37,020 nucleotides of DNA from Draconibacterium orientale (GCA_020718205.1 DYSN01000025.1:1-37020); one strand, 5' to 3'. Counted from the stretch's first letter, positions 22,467 to 32,453 are shown. The notes: generated by a model from the sequence alone, not told the origin. Made by a program: numbers and translations.

Positions 22467-23804
22467 TTGAAAGTATTCGTTGTAGAAGACGATTTGGTAT
22501 TTGCCAAGAGCATAAAATACTATTTGAGTCTCAATCCGGAAAATGAAGTAGAGCATTATTCCAATGGAAAAGATGCTTTATCGAATAAATATAAGAACCC
22601 TGATCTCATCATACTGGACTATCATCTTCCGGGCATGAATGGCTACGAAGTGATGAAGTCGTTTCATAAGATCAATCCAAAAACCTTTATCATCATCATG
22701 TCGTCGCAAAACGATATTAAAGTGGCGGTGAATCTGATGCGCGAAGGAGCTTTCGATTATTTTGTAAAGGATACCGACCTTAAAGACCGCCTGTGGATGT
22801 CGATGGAGAAGATAGGAATGCTGAGCGGTTACGAGAAAAAAATTGAGCAATTGGAGGCCGAAATCGACAATAAATATGCGTTTAGTCAGCTCATAAAAGG
22901 AAACAGCAAGCCCATTAAAAACATATTTGCGCTGATAGAAAAAGCCACCAAAACCAATATCAATGTGAGTATTTCGGGCGAAACCGGAACAGGTAAAGAA
23001 TTGGTTGCCAAAGCCATTCATTATAATTCTGCCCGAAGAAAAGAGCCTTTTATGGCGGTGAATGTGTCGGCAATTCCAAGTGAACTGATTGAAAGCGAGT
23101 TGTTTGGTTACGAGAAAGGTGCCTTCACCGGAGCCAATACCCGAAAATATGGTAAATTTGAGGAAGCCAATAACGGAACCCTTTTCCTCGACGAAATTGG
23201 AGACATGGAGTGGGGGATGCAAAGCAAGATACTGAGGGTTTTGCAGGAAAACGAGCTCACCCGAATTGGAGGAAATACCACCATCAGACTCAATGTAAGG
23301 CTCATTGTGGCCACCCATAAAAACTTAGCCGACATGGTTCGCAAAGGCGAATTTCGCGAGGATTTGTACTACAGACTGCTCGGCCTGCCCATTCAGATTC
23401 CCCCGTTGCGGTCACGCGAAGGCGATGTGCTTCTATTATCCAAATTTTTTATCACCGAATTTTGTAAATCCAATCATTTGCCTATTAAAAAGCTGGGGCT
23501 CACCGCACAGGAAAAACTCAAAAGCTATCATTTCCCGGGCAATGTGAGAGAATTGAAAGCCATTAGCGAGTTGGCTGTGGTGATGTCGAACGACGAAACC
23601 ATCGAATCGACCGATATCAATTTCAGTTCCTTAGGATCGGTGGAAGATATTTTTTCCGAAGAATTGACCATGAAAGAATATTACGAGAAAATCATCAATT
23701 ATTTTCTCAAAAAATACGATAACAAAGTGCGCCTGGTGGCCAAAAAGCTCGATATAGGCAAGAGCAGTATTTACAATATGCTAAAAATTGAAGAGCCCCT
23801 GTAG
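22467..23804 (+). CDS. Sigma-54-dependent response regulator (NtrC family)
   Basis: The 445-residue protein has a receiver domain (1-120) with phospho-acceptor Asp51 (IILDYHLPG). An AAA+ domain (about 140-370) has Walker A GETGTGKE near 171 and the sigma-54-contacting GAFTGA loop at 218-223. Walker B is LFLDEIGD. A short C-terminal Fis-type HTH (about 415-442, VRLVAKKLDIGKSSIYNML) completes it. An intact GAFTGA means it can act as a true sigma-54 activator, so the genome should encode RpoN. The start codon is TTG (22467); no ATG exists upstream in frame that fits. It lies 172 bp before a large hybrid kinase, its probable partner. Confidence 0.95.
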   Translation: MKVFVVEDDLVFAKSIKYYLSLNPENEVEHYSNGKDALSNKYKNPDLIILDYHLPGMNGYEVMKSFHKINPKTFIIIMSSQNDIKVAVNLMREGAFDYFVKDTDLKDRLWMSMEKIGMLSGYEKKIEQLEAEIDNKYAFSQLIKGNSKPIKNIFALIEKATKTNINVSISGETGTGKELVAKAIHYNSARRKEPFMAVNVSAIPSELIESELFGYEKGAFTGANTRKYGKFEEANNGTLFLDEIGDMEWGMQSKILRVLQENELTRIGGNTTIRLNVRLIVATHKNLADMVRKGEFREDLYYRLLGLPIQIPPLRSREGDVLLLSKFFITEFCKSNHLPIKKLGLTAQEKLKSYHFPGNVRELKAISELAVVMSNDETIESTDINFSSLGSVEDIFSEELTMKEYYEKIINYFLKKYDNKVRLVAKKLDIGKSSIYNMLKIEEPL

Positions 23805-23941
23805 CTTCTTCTGTGGGGTTTGGATTGCTTTCCAGGTCTGAGCCAATTTTTTATGATTCCCGCTGAAAATGGAAAAATACACCATCATTTTCAGAAATAT
23901 GGTTATTTATCTACCGAATTTCACTTCAATAGAGAAAATAT

Positions 23942-23949
23942 TACCTTTG
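23942..23949 (+). promoter_or_regulatory. -7 element upstream of the propeller hybrid kinase gene
   Basis: TACCTTTG matches TAnnTTTG, 27 bp upstream of the ATG at 23977. No TTG is found at the expected distance. An 8-bp inverted repeat (TGAAAATG at 23864-23871, CATTTTCA at 23886-23893) lies further upstream. Confidence 0.4.
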
Positions 23950-23976
23950 TTTTACTTTGTTGGATAAACCTGCGAA

Positions 23977-26900
23977 ATGAAGAATCGTTGTAAAGATGTG
24001 AAAAATCCATTAACCCGCCATAAAAAGCTGTTTATAACTGCTTTGTTAATAGTGCTGGCCTGTTTTTATTTGCAACCGGCTCTGTTTGCTACCAATCGCC
24101 TGGTTTTGCACAAGGAGTTGAATACAAATAGCGGATTGCCATCGGACTATATCAACGATTTGGTTTTTGACCAGGAAGGTTTTGTGTGGTTGGCCACCAG
24201 CAAAGGGCTCTATCGTTTCGACGGAAATAACTATAAAAGCTTTCCATTTCCCAAAACCGAAGAAAAATCCACCGACCCATATATTTCTCATTTGGCCATC
24301 GTGGACAATACCATCTGGATGACGCTGGATAACGGATCGGTTTGGCTCTACCATAAATTGTTGAATAAATTCGATAAAACCGACCTTCCGAAAGACATTG
24401 CGCTGGCCACCCGGCAGCCTTTCAAGTTTATTTTTGCCGATAGGGATGCCAATATATGGCTTGGTTTGAAAAACAATGGACTTCTGATTGTCGACAGCAC
24501 CGGAACCCGACAAAAATGGTTGTCGAAAAACCTCCAGGAAATGGTGCCTTTTGTCGATGTTGAAGATATGTGTCAGGACGAAAACAACGATTTTTGGTTG
24601 GCGACTTCAACAGGGCTGGTTTTTATAAGTGCCAATTTTGAAAGAATAGCCACCATTCGCTCATCGGTTCATGAAGGTAGCGATCCATTATCGCTTCCCT
24701 TGCAAAACATTGAGTTGGATTTGTCGGGCTATTTGTGGTTGGGCACGGCGGGGCAAGGTCTCTATCGTTACGATCCTGCCACCAAAATCACCCAATACTT
24801 TCCCGTGGAGTCTGAGAATAGCAAAATCGAATTCCACCCCATCCAACAACTTTTGGTCGACAGGAAAAACCAATTATGGGTTACCACGCTCAAGCGGCTT
24901 TATTATCTCAATCCGGAGCGAAACCAAACCCTATCCCTGCATCAGCCCAATGTTTACGAGCAAACCAGCTCATCTAAAATCAATCATATTGCACAAGCGA
25001 ACAGTGGAAGTCTTTGGATGGCTACCCAGGGCGAAGGCATCAGAGTGGTGGTGAACGAAGAGCTTCGTTTTATTAACCATCGCATGTACAATGGACTGAG
25101 TGCCCTCTGCGGAATGGATGTGGTTCAGATTGAAGCCGATAACTCCGACCAGGTTTGGGTGGTGAACAATAACAGCGAAGTTTTTGTTTTCGACTTCGGC
25201 GGACAGCTTTTAAGCGATTTGAGCCGCGAAATAAACAGACAGCTGGCATGTGATCCGGGCGCGGAAGCTTATATTTATGCCAAAGGGCAAAAAGTATATT
25301 TCGGCAATTCGCAGCACCTGTATTCCATTCAGCATTTTCAGAAACCCCATAAAATTCAATTGGAATTGGATTTGAAGAAGCTAGGAATCAGCTATGCGAG
25401 CGATGTTTTTCTAGATGAATCGGGAAAGTTTTGGTTTTCAACCAGGTCGGGTGCTGTTTCGGTTCAGAAAGAACAGGTTGTGGAGCGAATAAATACCAAC
25501 GATCCTGTGGGAATGATTGCAGAAGATTATAGAAATATGATCTGGATAGGAACCAAGGGAAGCGGGGTTTATATCTATAGCAAACCCGTTGGTCAGGTGG
25601 CGCACCATATTTCGGATTATGGCGACAGCACCACACTTTCCGGTAACGATATTACAGGCCTTTTCGAAGACCAAACAGGGGTATTCTGGATTTCGACACT
25701 CGATGGAGGCGTTTGTAGTTATGACCGAAATTTCTCGAATTTTAAAAGATTGAGGCTCGATCAACCCGGCATCAACAATCATGTGAGCAGCATGATACAA
25801 CCCGACGAAGATTATATTTGGTTTGCCACAAACAGCGGACTTTACAAATACAATGTGCTCAACGGGCAGCTGGTTTTCTTTGGTCACGACCAGGGATTGC
25901 ACCGTAACTTGTTCAACGACAATTCGGTGGCTGTAAATTCCAAAGGTGAGCTGTTTTTTGGCACCGATCACGGTGTGCTGAGTTTCGAACCAAAATTTGC
26001 GGTATTGGAAAACAATTTTCCCGCCATCAGAATCTCCGATATTGTGGTTTCCAATACTTCGGTACTCGACCAGGCCGGACCCAATTATCTTTCATTATTG
26101 AACCAATCGGGCATAGTTCTTGAATCGTATCAAAGCTCGTTAACCATAGAATTTGCAGCACTCGACATGGACTTTGCCCACCAGATAGATTATAAATACA
26201 GACTTAAAGATGTTGATAATAAGTGGATAGAAAGCAAGAATAACAATAAGGTTTCCTATTTCAATCTGCCGGCGGGCGACTATGTTTTCGAGCTCACCAG
26301 CACCAATAAAGACGGCATTTGGAATCCAAACCCCATCCGTTTAAAATTTTCAATCAAATCGGCTTTCTATCAAAGGATATGGTTTAAAATTCTTATTGTT
26401 TTCACCATTCTGTTGTTTGTTTTTGGGCTCATATATTTTCGGCTCTATGTATTGCAGAAAAGCTCGAGAATGCTGGCACAGAAGGTGGAGCTGAAAACCC
26501 AGCAGCTCAACGAGTATAATATTCAGCTAAAAAAGGAAGTTGAAGAACGAAAACTTGCCGAGGAACTTGCCGGAAAAGCCAATAAGTCGAAAAGTGAATT
26601 TTTGGCCAATATGAGCCACGAAATCCGAACCCCCATGAACTCCATTATCGGTTTTACCGACTTGCTTTCGTCGCTTGTAAAGGACGAGAAACAACGATAT
26701 TATCTCGAAAGCATTCGCAGCAGCGGTCGCAGCCTGTTGGTTCTCATCAACGATATTCTCGATTTGTCGAAAATTGAAGCCGGCAAATTTGAAATAGACT
26801 ACCAATCGACCAATTTAGAGGGACTCATCACGGACATTAAGCAGGTTTTTGCCCTGAAATGCGATGAGAAAGATTTGATATTTAATGTAGATTGCGATAC

Positions 26901-28050
26901 AGAAATACCAAGTAGCTTAGTCCTTAGCGATAGCCGACTGCGGCAGATTTTTATCAATATCGTTGGCAATGCCATAAAATTTACCGACAGGGGAAGTATT
27001 TCCATTCTGACCCGTAAAACGGGTGCATCGAAAGATGCCTCGAAGGTAAATATTCAAATCGACATTAAAGATACAGGCATTGGAATTCCTGAGGAGCAGC
27101 AAAGCCTTATTTTTCATGCCTTTCATCAAAAAGAAGGGCAGGAGTTTAACAAATATGGAGGAACCGGACTTGGCTTGACCATCAGCAAAAGGCTGGTTGA
27201 GCTCATGGGCGGAAAAATTTCGGTGGCCAGCAAGGTGGGGCAGGGAACCACTTTTTCGCTTCACCTGAATGAGGTAGCTGTTGCCGAAGAAAATGAACCC
27301 AGCCACGAAGAAGGCCACAGCTGTTTATTGCACGAAATGGATTTGTCGGGTACTAAAATTCTCATTGTCGACGACAGTCCCAATAACCGGAACCTGATTA
27401 AAGAATTTTTGATACCCACCAATGCCTCGCTGATTGAAGCAGGAAACGGACTTCAGGCATTCGAAAAGGCCAAAGAATTTTTACCCGATATTATTTTTCT
27501 CGACATTAGAATGCCCGTGATGAATGGCCTGGAAACTGCCAAGGCATTACGAAATTGCACCGAAACAGCACATATTCCGCTGGTAGCGTTCACGGCAAGC
27601 ATCACTTTTTCTGCTCCATCAAAGTTTCAGGAAGCTGGATTCAACGATGTGTTGATCAAGCCTGTGCAAATGGCGGAAATGGCCGAAGTGCTTTATGCAC
27701 AAATGGAACACAAGAGTATCGTTGCTTTGAAACCTGTTAACATTCTTGAAAACAATGATATAGTCTCTTTCGACAACATAAAAATTATCGATTTAAAAGC
27801 ATCCATCGAAGAATTGATGGCATTAAACGATTTGTGGGAATACACCAAATCGAACAAATTTGTGAATACCGTGTTGGAGTTCAGCCGAAAAATTAATGAA
27901 ATAGGTCAGGCTCACGGCATTATGTCCATTACTCGATACAGCCAAAAGCTTACCATTCATGCCGAAAGTTTCGATACCCTGAATATGGAAGCCACCCTCA
28001 AGGAATATCAAAATCTGGTGGATGAGTTGAACAGTTATTTAAATGATTGA
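23977..28050 (+). CDS. Hybrid sensor histidine kinase with two-component propeller (1357 residues)
   Basis: The protein has an N-terminal membrane segment (about 19-40). A periplasmic two-component propeller (about 45-700) has repeats such as EGFVWLATSKGLYRF, GYLWLGTAGQGLYRYD and TGVFWISTLDGGVCSYD. A Y_Y_Y domain (about 735-795) and a membrane helix (about 801-827) follow. The kinase core has HisKA with His881 (MSHEIRTPMN) and an intact ATPase domain (NAIKFT, DTGIGIPEEQ, GTGLGLTISKRL). A receiver with Asp1176 (FLDIRMPVMNG) is followed by a roughly 110-residue helical C-terminus. Similar Bacteroidota sensors detect polysaccharide fragments, but those usually carry an AraC-type DNA-binding tail, which is absent. 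Its stop overlaps the next start (28043), so the two are coupled. Confidence 0.93.
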   Translation: MKNRCKDVKNPLTRHKKLFITALLIVLACFYLQPALFATNRLVLHKELNTNSGLPSDYINDLVFDQEGFVWLATSKGLYRFDGNNYKSFPFPKTEEKSTDPYISHLAIVDNTIWMTLDNGSVWLYHKLLNKFDKTDLPKDIALATRQPFKFIFADRDANIWLGLKNNGLLIVDSTGTRQKWLSKNLQEMVPFVDVEDMCQDENNDFWLATSTGLVFISANFERIATIRSSVHEGSDPLSLPLQNIELDLSGYLWLGTAGQGLYRYDPATKITQYFPVESENSKIEFHPIQQLLVDRKNQLWVTTLKRLYYLNPERNQTLSLHQPNVYEQTSSSKINHIAQANSGSLWMATQGEGIRVVVNEELRFINHRMYNGLSALCGMDVVQIEADNSDQVWVVNNNSEVFVFDFGGQLLSDLSREINRQLACDPGAEAYIYAKGQKVYFGNSQHLYSIQHFQKPHKIQLELDLKKLGISYASDVFLDESGKFWFSTRSGAVSVQKEQVVERINTNDPVGMIAEDYRNMIWIGTKGSGVYIYSKPVGQVAHHISDYGDSTTLSGNDITGLFEDQTGVFWISTLDGGVCSYDRNFSNFKRLRLDQPGINNHVSSMIQPDEDYIWFATNSGLYKYNVLNGQLVFFGHDQGLHRNLFNDNSVAVNSKGELFFGTDHGVLSFEPKFAVLENNFPAIRISDIVVSNTSVLDQAGPNYLSLLNQSGIVLESYQSSLTIEFAALDMDFAHQIDYKYRLKDVDNKWIESKNNNKVSYFNLPAGDYVFELTSTNKDGIWNPNPIRLKFSIKSAFYQRIWFKILIVFTILLFVFGLIYFRLYVLQKSSRMLAQKVELKTQQLNEYNIQLKKEVEERKLAEELAGKANKSKSEFLANMSHEIRTPMNSIIGFTDLLSSLVKDEKQRYYLESIRSSGRSLLVLINDILDLSKIEAGKFEIDYQSTNLEGLITDIKQVFALKCDEKDLIFNVDCDTEIPSSLVLSDSRLRQIFINIVGNAIKFTDRGSISILTRKTGASKDASKVNIQIDIKDTGIGIPEEQQSLIFHAFHQKEGQEFNKYGGTGLGLTISKRLVELMGGKISVASKVGQGTTFSLHLNEVAVAEENEPSHEEGHSCLLHEMDLSGTKILIVDDSPNNRNLIKEFLIPTNASLIEAGNGLQAFEKAKEFLPDIIFLDIRMPVMNGLETAKALRNCTETAHIPLVAFTASITFSAPSKFQEAGFNDVLIKPVQMAEMAEVLYAQMEHKSIVALKPVNILENNDIVSFDNIKIIDLKASIEELMALNDLWEYTKSNKFVNTVLEFSRKINEIGQAHGIMSITRYSQKLTIHAESFDTLNMEATLKEYQNLVDELNSYLND

Positions 28051-29221
28051 GACCATGAAAAACGAGCAATTCAAAGTACTAATAGTCGACGATGTTCCCA
28101 AAAACATTATGGTTTTGGGCAACAATCTCATGAGTGAAAACTATCAGATAGCCTATGCCCGCAGTGGTCAGGAAGCCATTCAGCTATCCCAGAGCAACGA
28201 TTTCGATCTCATTCTGCTCGATATCATGATGCCCGGTCTCGATGGCTACGAAACCTGTCAGCGCATTTTGGCCAACCCCAAAACAGCCAAAATCCCCATC
28301 ATTTTTATCACTGCCAAAAACGACTACGAAAGCGTGGTTCGGGGTTTCGATGCAGGTGCCAAGGATTATGTTACCAAACCATTCAACGCCAAGGAGTTAT
28401 TGGCCAGAGTGCGCACCCATCTCGAGCTCAAACGAAACCGCGAAAATATAGAAACGCTCAACGAGAAACTTGAGCAAAAAGTGAAAGAAAGAACTCTGGA
28501 GCTTCAAAAAGCCAATGAGAAAATCACCAGGCTCGATGGTGCAAAAAGTAGTTTTCTGGGGATTATAAGCCACGAAATCAGAACGCCGCTGAATGGAATT
28601 TTTGGAAGCATCGAAATGATGAAAGATGTTCATTCTGACGAAGAAACTGCCGATATTCTTTCCATGATGGAAGAATCGGCAAATAGGTTGCTGGCATTTT
28701 CTGAGCTCTCAACACTGATAACTGAGCTAAACATAAACCACTATAAACTCGATAAATATATGATCGACCTGGCCGATTTATTGGCTCCAACCGCTCATCA
28801 GCATATATCGGGTTTAGACCTTTCGCACTCCGTAAGAATAAATTTGCCCCAGGAAAACAAAGGATTTTATGTGGATGTGGATGAAAAGTTGATTCAGAAG
28901 GTAATCAGCGATATTTTACACAATTCCATTCGCTTCAACGATCATGAGGTGGAAATTGATATCTCTCTGAATCAGTCGGATGAGCATATAGAGTTGAGGA
29001 TAGAAGACAATGGAGTAGGCTTTCCACACCATATTTTGCCCAATTTATTTCAGGTTTTTCATGCCGACAGCAAAGATTATGTGGAAGGAAAAGGCTTGAA
29101 TCTGGCCGCTGCCAAATTGATAATCGATGCCCACGGCGGAAACATCACTGCCCAGAATATTCCCATGGGCGGAGCTTCCATCCTTATTTCGTTCCCCAAA
29201 AGCACCATGAAGAATCTTTAA
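28043..29221 (+). CDS. Receiver-histidine kinase protein (REC-HisKA-HATPase)
   Basis: The 392-residue cytoplasmic protein has no membrane segment. A receiver domain (about 8-125) carries phospho-acceptor Asp60 (ILLDIMMPGLDGYE) and the Lys in VTKPFNAKELLARV. A coiled coil (about 130-165) leads to HisKA with His177 (IISHEIRTPLNG). The ATPase domain covers about 270-388, with DILHNSIRFND, IEDNGVGFPHH and a changed G2 box GKGLNLAAAKLIIDAHGG (N replaces the second G of GLGL). The start at 28043 overlaps the stop of the large kinase (ATGATTGA); a second in-frame ATG is at 28055. It could accept phosphate from the large kinase through its N-terminal receiver and relay it to the sigma-54 activator. 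Confidence 0.92.
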   Translation: MIETMKNEQFKVLIVDDVPKNIMVLGNNLMSENYQIAYARSGQEAIQLSQSNDFDLILLDIMMPGLDGYETCQRILANPKTAKIPIIFITAKNDYESVVRGFDAGAKDYVTKPFNAKELLARVRTHLELKRNRENIETLNEKLEQKVKERTLELQKANEKITRLDGAKSSFLGIISHEIRTPLNGIFGSIEMMKDVHSDEETADILSMMEESANRLLAFSELSTLITELNINHYKLDKYMIDLADLLAPTAHQHISGLDLSHSVRINLPQENKGFYVDVDEKLIQKVISDILHNSIRFNDHEVEIDISLNQSDEHIELRIEDNGVGFPHHILPNLFQVFHADSKDYVEGKGLNLAAAKLIIDAHGGNITAQNIPMGGASILISFPKSTMKNL

Positions 29222-29355
29222 ACCAGCAGGTTGATTTTCGATTTAAAAGAGATTAAACAAGTGGTTTCAATGGTGTGATTCAGTATTTTATAAATAGTAG
29301 CCTATCGAAATTTAGAACCATAATAAACAGCAGACCGCCATTGACAGGAATTTTT

Positions 29356-29363
29356 TATCTTTG
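29356..29363 (+). promoter_or_regulatory. -7 element upstream of fabG
   Basis: TATCTTTG matches TAnnTTTG, 29 bp upstream of the ATG at 29393. A TTG lies only 12 nt upstream, too close for the usual -33, so the -33 box is unclear. Confidence 0.45.
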
Positions 29364-29392
29364 GCATCATTTTAAACTGAAAAATCATAACT

Positions 29393-30139
29393 ATGACATT
29401 ATTAAAAGGAAAAGTGGCTCTGATTACAGGCGGAAGCCGTGGAATTGGGCGTGAAATTGCCTTAAAATTTGCTCAACAAGGCGCCGATATTGCCTTTTCT
29501 GACCTTGCAGTTGACGAAAACTTTGCTTCGCTGGAGAAAGAATTGGCCGATTTGGGCGTAAAAGGCAAAGGTTTTGCCTCCGATGCCAGCTCGTTCGACG
29601 GGTCGGAAGAAATGGTAAATGCTGTGGCCGCTGAGTTTGGCAGAATCGATATTCTGGTGAACAATGCCGGAATTACCCGCGATAATCTCCTCATGAGAAT
29701 GACCGAAGCCGACTGGGATTTGGTGATTAAAGTCAATTTAAAATCGGTTTTCAATCTCACCAAAGCTGTACAAAAATTCATGCTTAAACAAAAATCAGGC
29801 TCCATTATCAATATGAGCTCTGTGGTAGGTGTGAGTGGAAATGGCGGACAATCAAACTATTCAGCATCCAAAGCCGGACTCATCGGTTTCACTAAATCCA
29901 TTGCTCAGGAGCTGGGTTCACGCAATATTCGCTGCAATGCCATTGCACCCGGATTTATCGAAACCAAAATGACCGAAAAACTTCCCGAAGCTGTGAGAGA
30001 AGAATGGATTAAAACCATTCCATTGCGCCGTGGCGGTAAACCCGAAGATGTAGCCAATGTTGCTGTTTTCTTAGGTTCCGATTTGTCGAGCTATGTAACC
30101 GGACAGGTTATTAATGTTTGCGGTGGAATGAACACATAG
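29393..30139 (+). CDS. fabG: 3-oxoacyl-[ACP] reductase FabG
   Basis: This 248-residue short-chain dehydrogenase/reductase catalyses the NADPH-dependent reduction of 3-oxoacyl-ACP in fatty-acid elongation. Present are the cofactor loop ITGGSRGIGREIA (about 10-22), NNAGITRDNLLMRM (about 87-100), the catalytic Ser in INMSSVVGVSGNGG, the YSASKAG tetrad portion (Tyr, Lys) and the C-terminal YVTGQVINVCGGM. The TRDNLLMRM loop is characteristic of FabG rather than other SDRs. No other fatty-acid gene is adjacent. The downstream VWA-like gene starts 24 bp after the stop and is probably cotranscribed. Confidence 0.95.
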   Translation: MTLLKGKVALITGGSRGIGREIALKFAQQGADIAFSDLAVDENFASLEKELADLGVKGKGFASDASSFDGSEEMVNAVAAEFGRIDILVNNAGITRDNLLMRMTEADWDLVIKVNLKSVFNLTKAVQKFMLKQKSGSIINMSSVVGVSGNGGQSNYSASKAGLIGFTKSIAQELGSRNIRCNAIAPGFIETKMTEKLPEAVREEWIKTIPLRRGGKPEDVANVAVFLGSDLSSYVTGQVINVCGGMNT

Positions 30140-30163
30140 ACAACACCATTATAAGAAAAAAAA

Positions 30164-32251
30164 TTGAATAATTTTCCCTTTCATCTCGAACAACCGATTT
30201 GGCTGCTGATTCCTGTTTTTCTGGTTTCTGTGGCCATATCGGCTGTTTTGTATTATCGATTCAACTCGGGTTTTTCGCCCACTTTGCGCAAAATACTATT
30301 TGCCATTCGCTTCCTGGTCCTTTTTATCCTGGGGCTCCTTTTATTGAATCCCAATTTCTATCAAAACACCAAAATTCTCAATAAACCTGTGCTTTTGGTG
30401 GCTGTGGACAATACAGAATCGATGCTTCTTGCCGGCGACAGTGGAGCAATAGTCAATCAAACCCAGCAATTGGTTCAACAAATGACAACCGAATTGAGCG
30501 AGGTGTATGATATTGATTTGGTGGGTTTTAATCACGAAATACAAGCCAATCCTGTTATTGATTTCTCCGGTAAGCGAACCGATTTGGGAGCCGTGCTCAA
30601 CTATGCCCACGAAAAATATTATATGCTTCCAAAGGCGGGTATTGTATTGCTCACCGATGGGAACAACAATAGGGGAGTAAATCCACAGGCATTAGCCGCC
30701 AACCATGGCATTCCGGTATTTCCGGTTGTTTTTGGCGATACCAATCCCGCTGTAGACGCCTTTATCGATGCCATCTATTACAATAAAACGGTGAAAGCTG
30801 GAGCACAATTTCCGGTTGATGTGGTGGTGCAGGCTCATGGCTTGAAAGATGAAATTTTAAAAGTGCAGATTTCGAAAGACGGGAAATTGCTTCAGGAGCA
30901 GGAAGTCAGGGTATCTCAGGCCGATTTTAGCAAAGAAGTCCGCTTTATGCCCGAATCGGCCGGACAGGGTTCGCAAGCTTATCAGGTAAGCATTTCGCCT
31001 TTGCAAAATGAGAGAAACCACAAAAATAACGAATCCACCTTTTATGTTCGCACCATCGAAAGCGGAGAAAAAATTTTGGTGCTGGGGGCGGCACCACACC
31101 CCGATTTGGGTGCCATTGCATCAGCACTTTGGCAATTCGAAGATATGGAAGTGGAGGTTAAAACCCTCATCAACTACCCAATAGATTTTACCAAATACCA
31201 GCTGATTATAGCCCATGGGTTGCCCTCGTCCGACGAGCGCAGCCGGGCCATTTGGGCCGACAGGCAGTTTCATTCCGGATCGGTTTGGTATATCTGGAGC
31301 ACCACAACACAGCTAAAAATGCTCGAAAACAACGACTTTGCCTGGCAACAGGCCTTGGATATTTCGGGTTACGAATACGTGGAGGCCGCAGCCAACAATC
31401 AGTTTACCAATTTTATAATGCCTTCGGACTGGGCAAAGATGTATTCAGGTTATCCGCCGCTTTATGTTCCTTTTGTTAAAATGGAAAATACCAAACCCCA
31501 GGAGACCATGTTTAATCAAAGCATCAGAGGCTATAATTCGGGGAATCCGCTTTTAAGTTTCTGGAGTTTGGGACCACTCAAGCGTGCCTGGCTTAGCGGG
31601 GAAGGGCTGTGGAAATGGAGGCTGCACAACTACCAAACCAAGTCCAATCATTTGGAATTTAATACTTTGATTCACCATATTTCTAAATATCTTCTCACAG
31701 GAGCCATTCAGAGTCGCTTTCATTTAGACCATCAATCGTCTTATAACGAAACAGATTTAATCAAATGGCAGGCGCAGACTTTCAATAAAGCCTATGAGTT
31801 TGTGAATGATGCAAGGATTTCGCTCACGCTCACCAATGCCGAAGGGGTGGAATATCAATATATGTTTTCGTTGGATGAACAAGCCTATTTTGCACAATTA
31901 GGTTATTTAAAATCAGGAATATACAATTATTTGGCCGAGGCCATATTGGCGGATACCACGTTTAAGAAAACCGGAAGTTTTGTAGTGGAAGCCTGGAATA
32001 TGGAGAAATCGGCTTCGGGAGCCAATATGCCCTTGTTAAATTCCCTGGCACAAGAAAGCAGGGGCAAGGTTTATACAACTCAGAACAGTTTGCAACTCAT
32101 CAGCGATTTAAAATCAAGCCCCGATGCAACCCCCCGATACAGCATAGTTCAAAAGATAATTCAATTTATCGAGCTACGCCGGCTGTTGATAATACTATTG
32201 ATTTTGCTGGGCTCGGAGTGGGTTTTGCGGAAACGATGGGGTTCGTATTAA
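30164..32251 (+). CDS. VWA-like membrane protein with a glutamine-amidotransferase-like region
   Basis: The 695-residue membrane protein starts with TTG at 30164; the next in-frame ATG would remove the first two membrane helices. Two helices (about 10-30 and 44-62) precede a VWA-like domain (about 70-210, VDNTESMLLAG, LLTDGNNNRGV) whose DxTxS-type metal motif reads DNTES. A region from about 305 (ILVLGAAPHPDLG) resembles the class-I amidotransferase-like fold seen in related proteins. A C-terminal helix (about 672-686) ends in RKRWGSY. This layout is close to uncharacterised Bacteroidota VWA proteins; the function is unknown. It directly follows fabG with no intervening promoter. Confidence 0.75.
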   Translation: MNNFPFHLEQPIWLLIPVFLVSVAISAVLYYRFNSGFSPTLRKILFAIRFLVLFILGLLLLNPNFYQNTKILNKPVLLVAVDNTESMLLAGDSGAIVNQTQQLVQQMTTELSEVYDIDLVGFNHEIQANPVIDFSGKRTDLGAVLNYAHEKYYMLPKAGIVLLTDGNNNRGVNPQALAANHGIPVFPVVFGDTNPAVDAFIDAIYYNKTVKAGAQFPVDVVVQAHGLKDEILKVQISKDGKLLQEQEVRVSQADFSKEVRFMPESAGQGSQAYQVSISPLQNERNHKNNESTFYVRTIESGEKILVLGAAPHPDLGAIASALWQFEDMEVEVKTLINYPIDFTKYQLIIAHGLPSSDERSRAIWADRQFHSGSVWYIWSTTTQLKMLENNDFAWQQALDISGYEYVEAAANNQFTNFIMPSDWAKMYSGYPPLYVPFVKMENTKPQETMFNQSIRGYNSGNPLLSFWSLGPLKRAWLSGEGLWKWRLHNYQTKSNHLEFNTLIHHISKYLLTGAIQSRFHLDHQSSYNETDLIKWQAQTFNKAYEFVNDARISLTLTNAEGVEYQYMFSLDEQAYFAQLGYLKSGIYNYLAEAILADTTFKKTGSFVVEAWNMEKSASGANMPLLNSLAQESRGKVYTTQNSLQLISDLKSSPDATPRYSIVQKIIQFIELRRLLIILLILLGSEWVLRKRWGSY

Positions 32252-32453
32252 GCCTAATATCGATTCTGATTATTGAAACAGTCGCCAAATCTGCGGTATA
32301 GTTTAATCTGCTGATTCCTAATATAAAAATACTTCAGTCCAACGTTAATTTCACCTTGTTTTTTCGTAATTTCGGCACGTAAACAACAAACCAGAGCAAC
32401 TTTGTACAATCTGCTTGTCATAGGAGTGCTCGAATTAATCTTAAACAGGGGGA

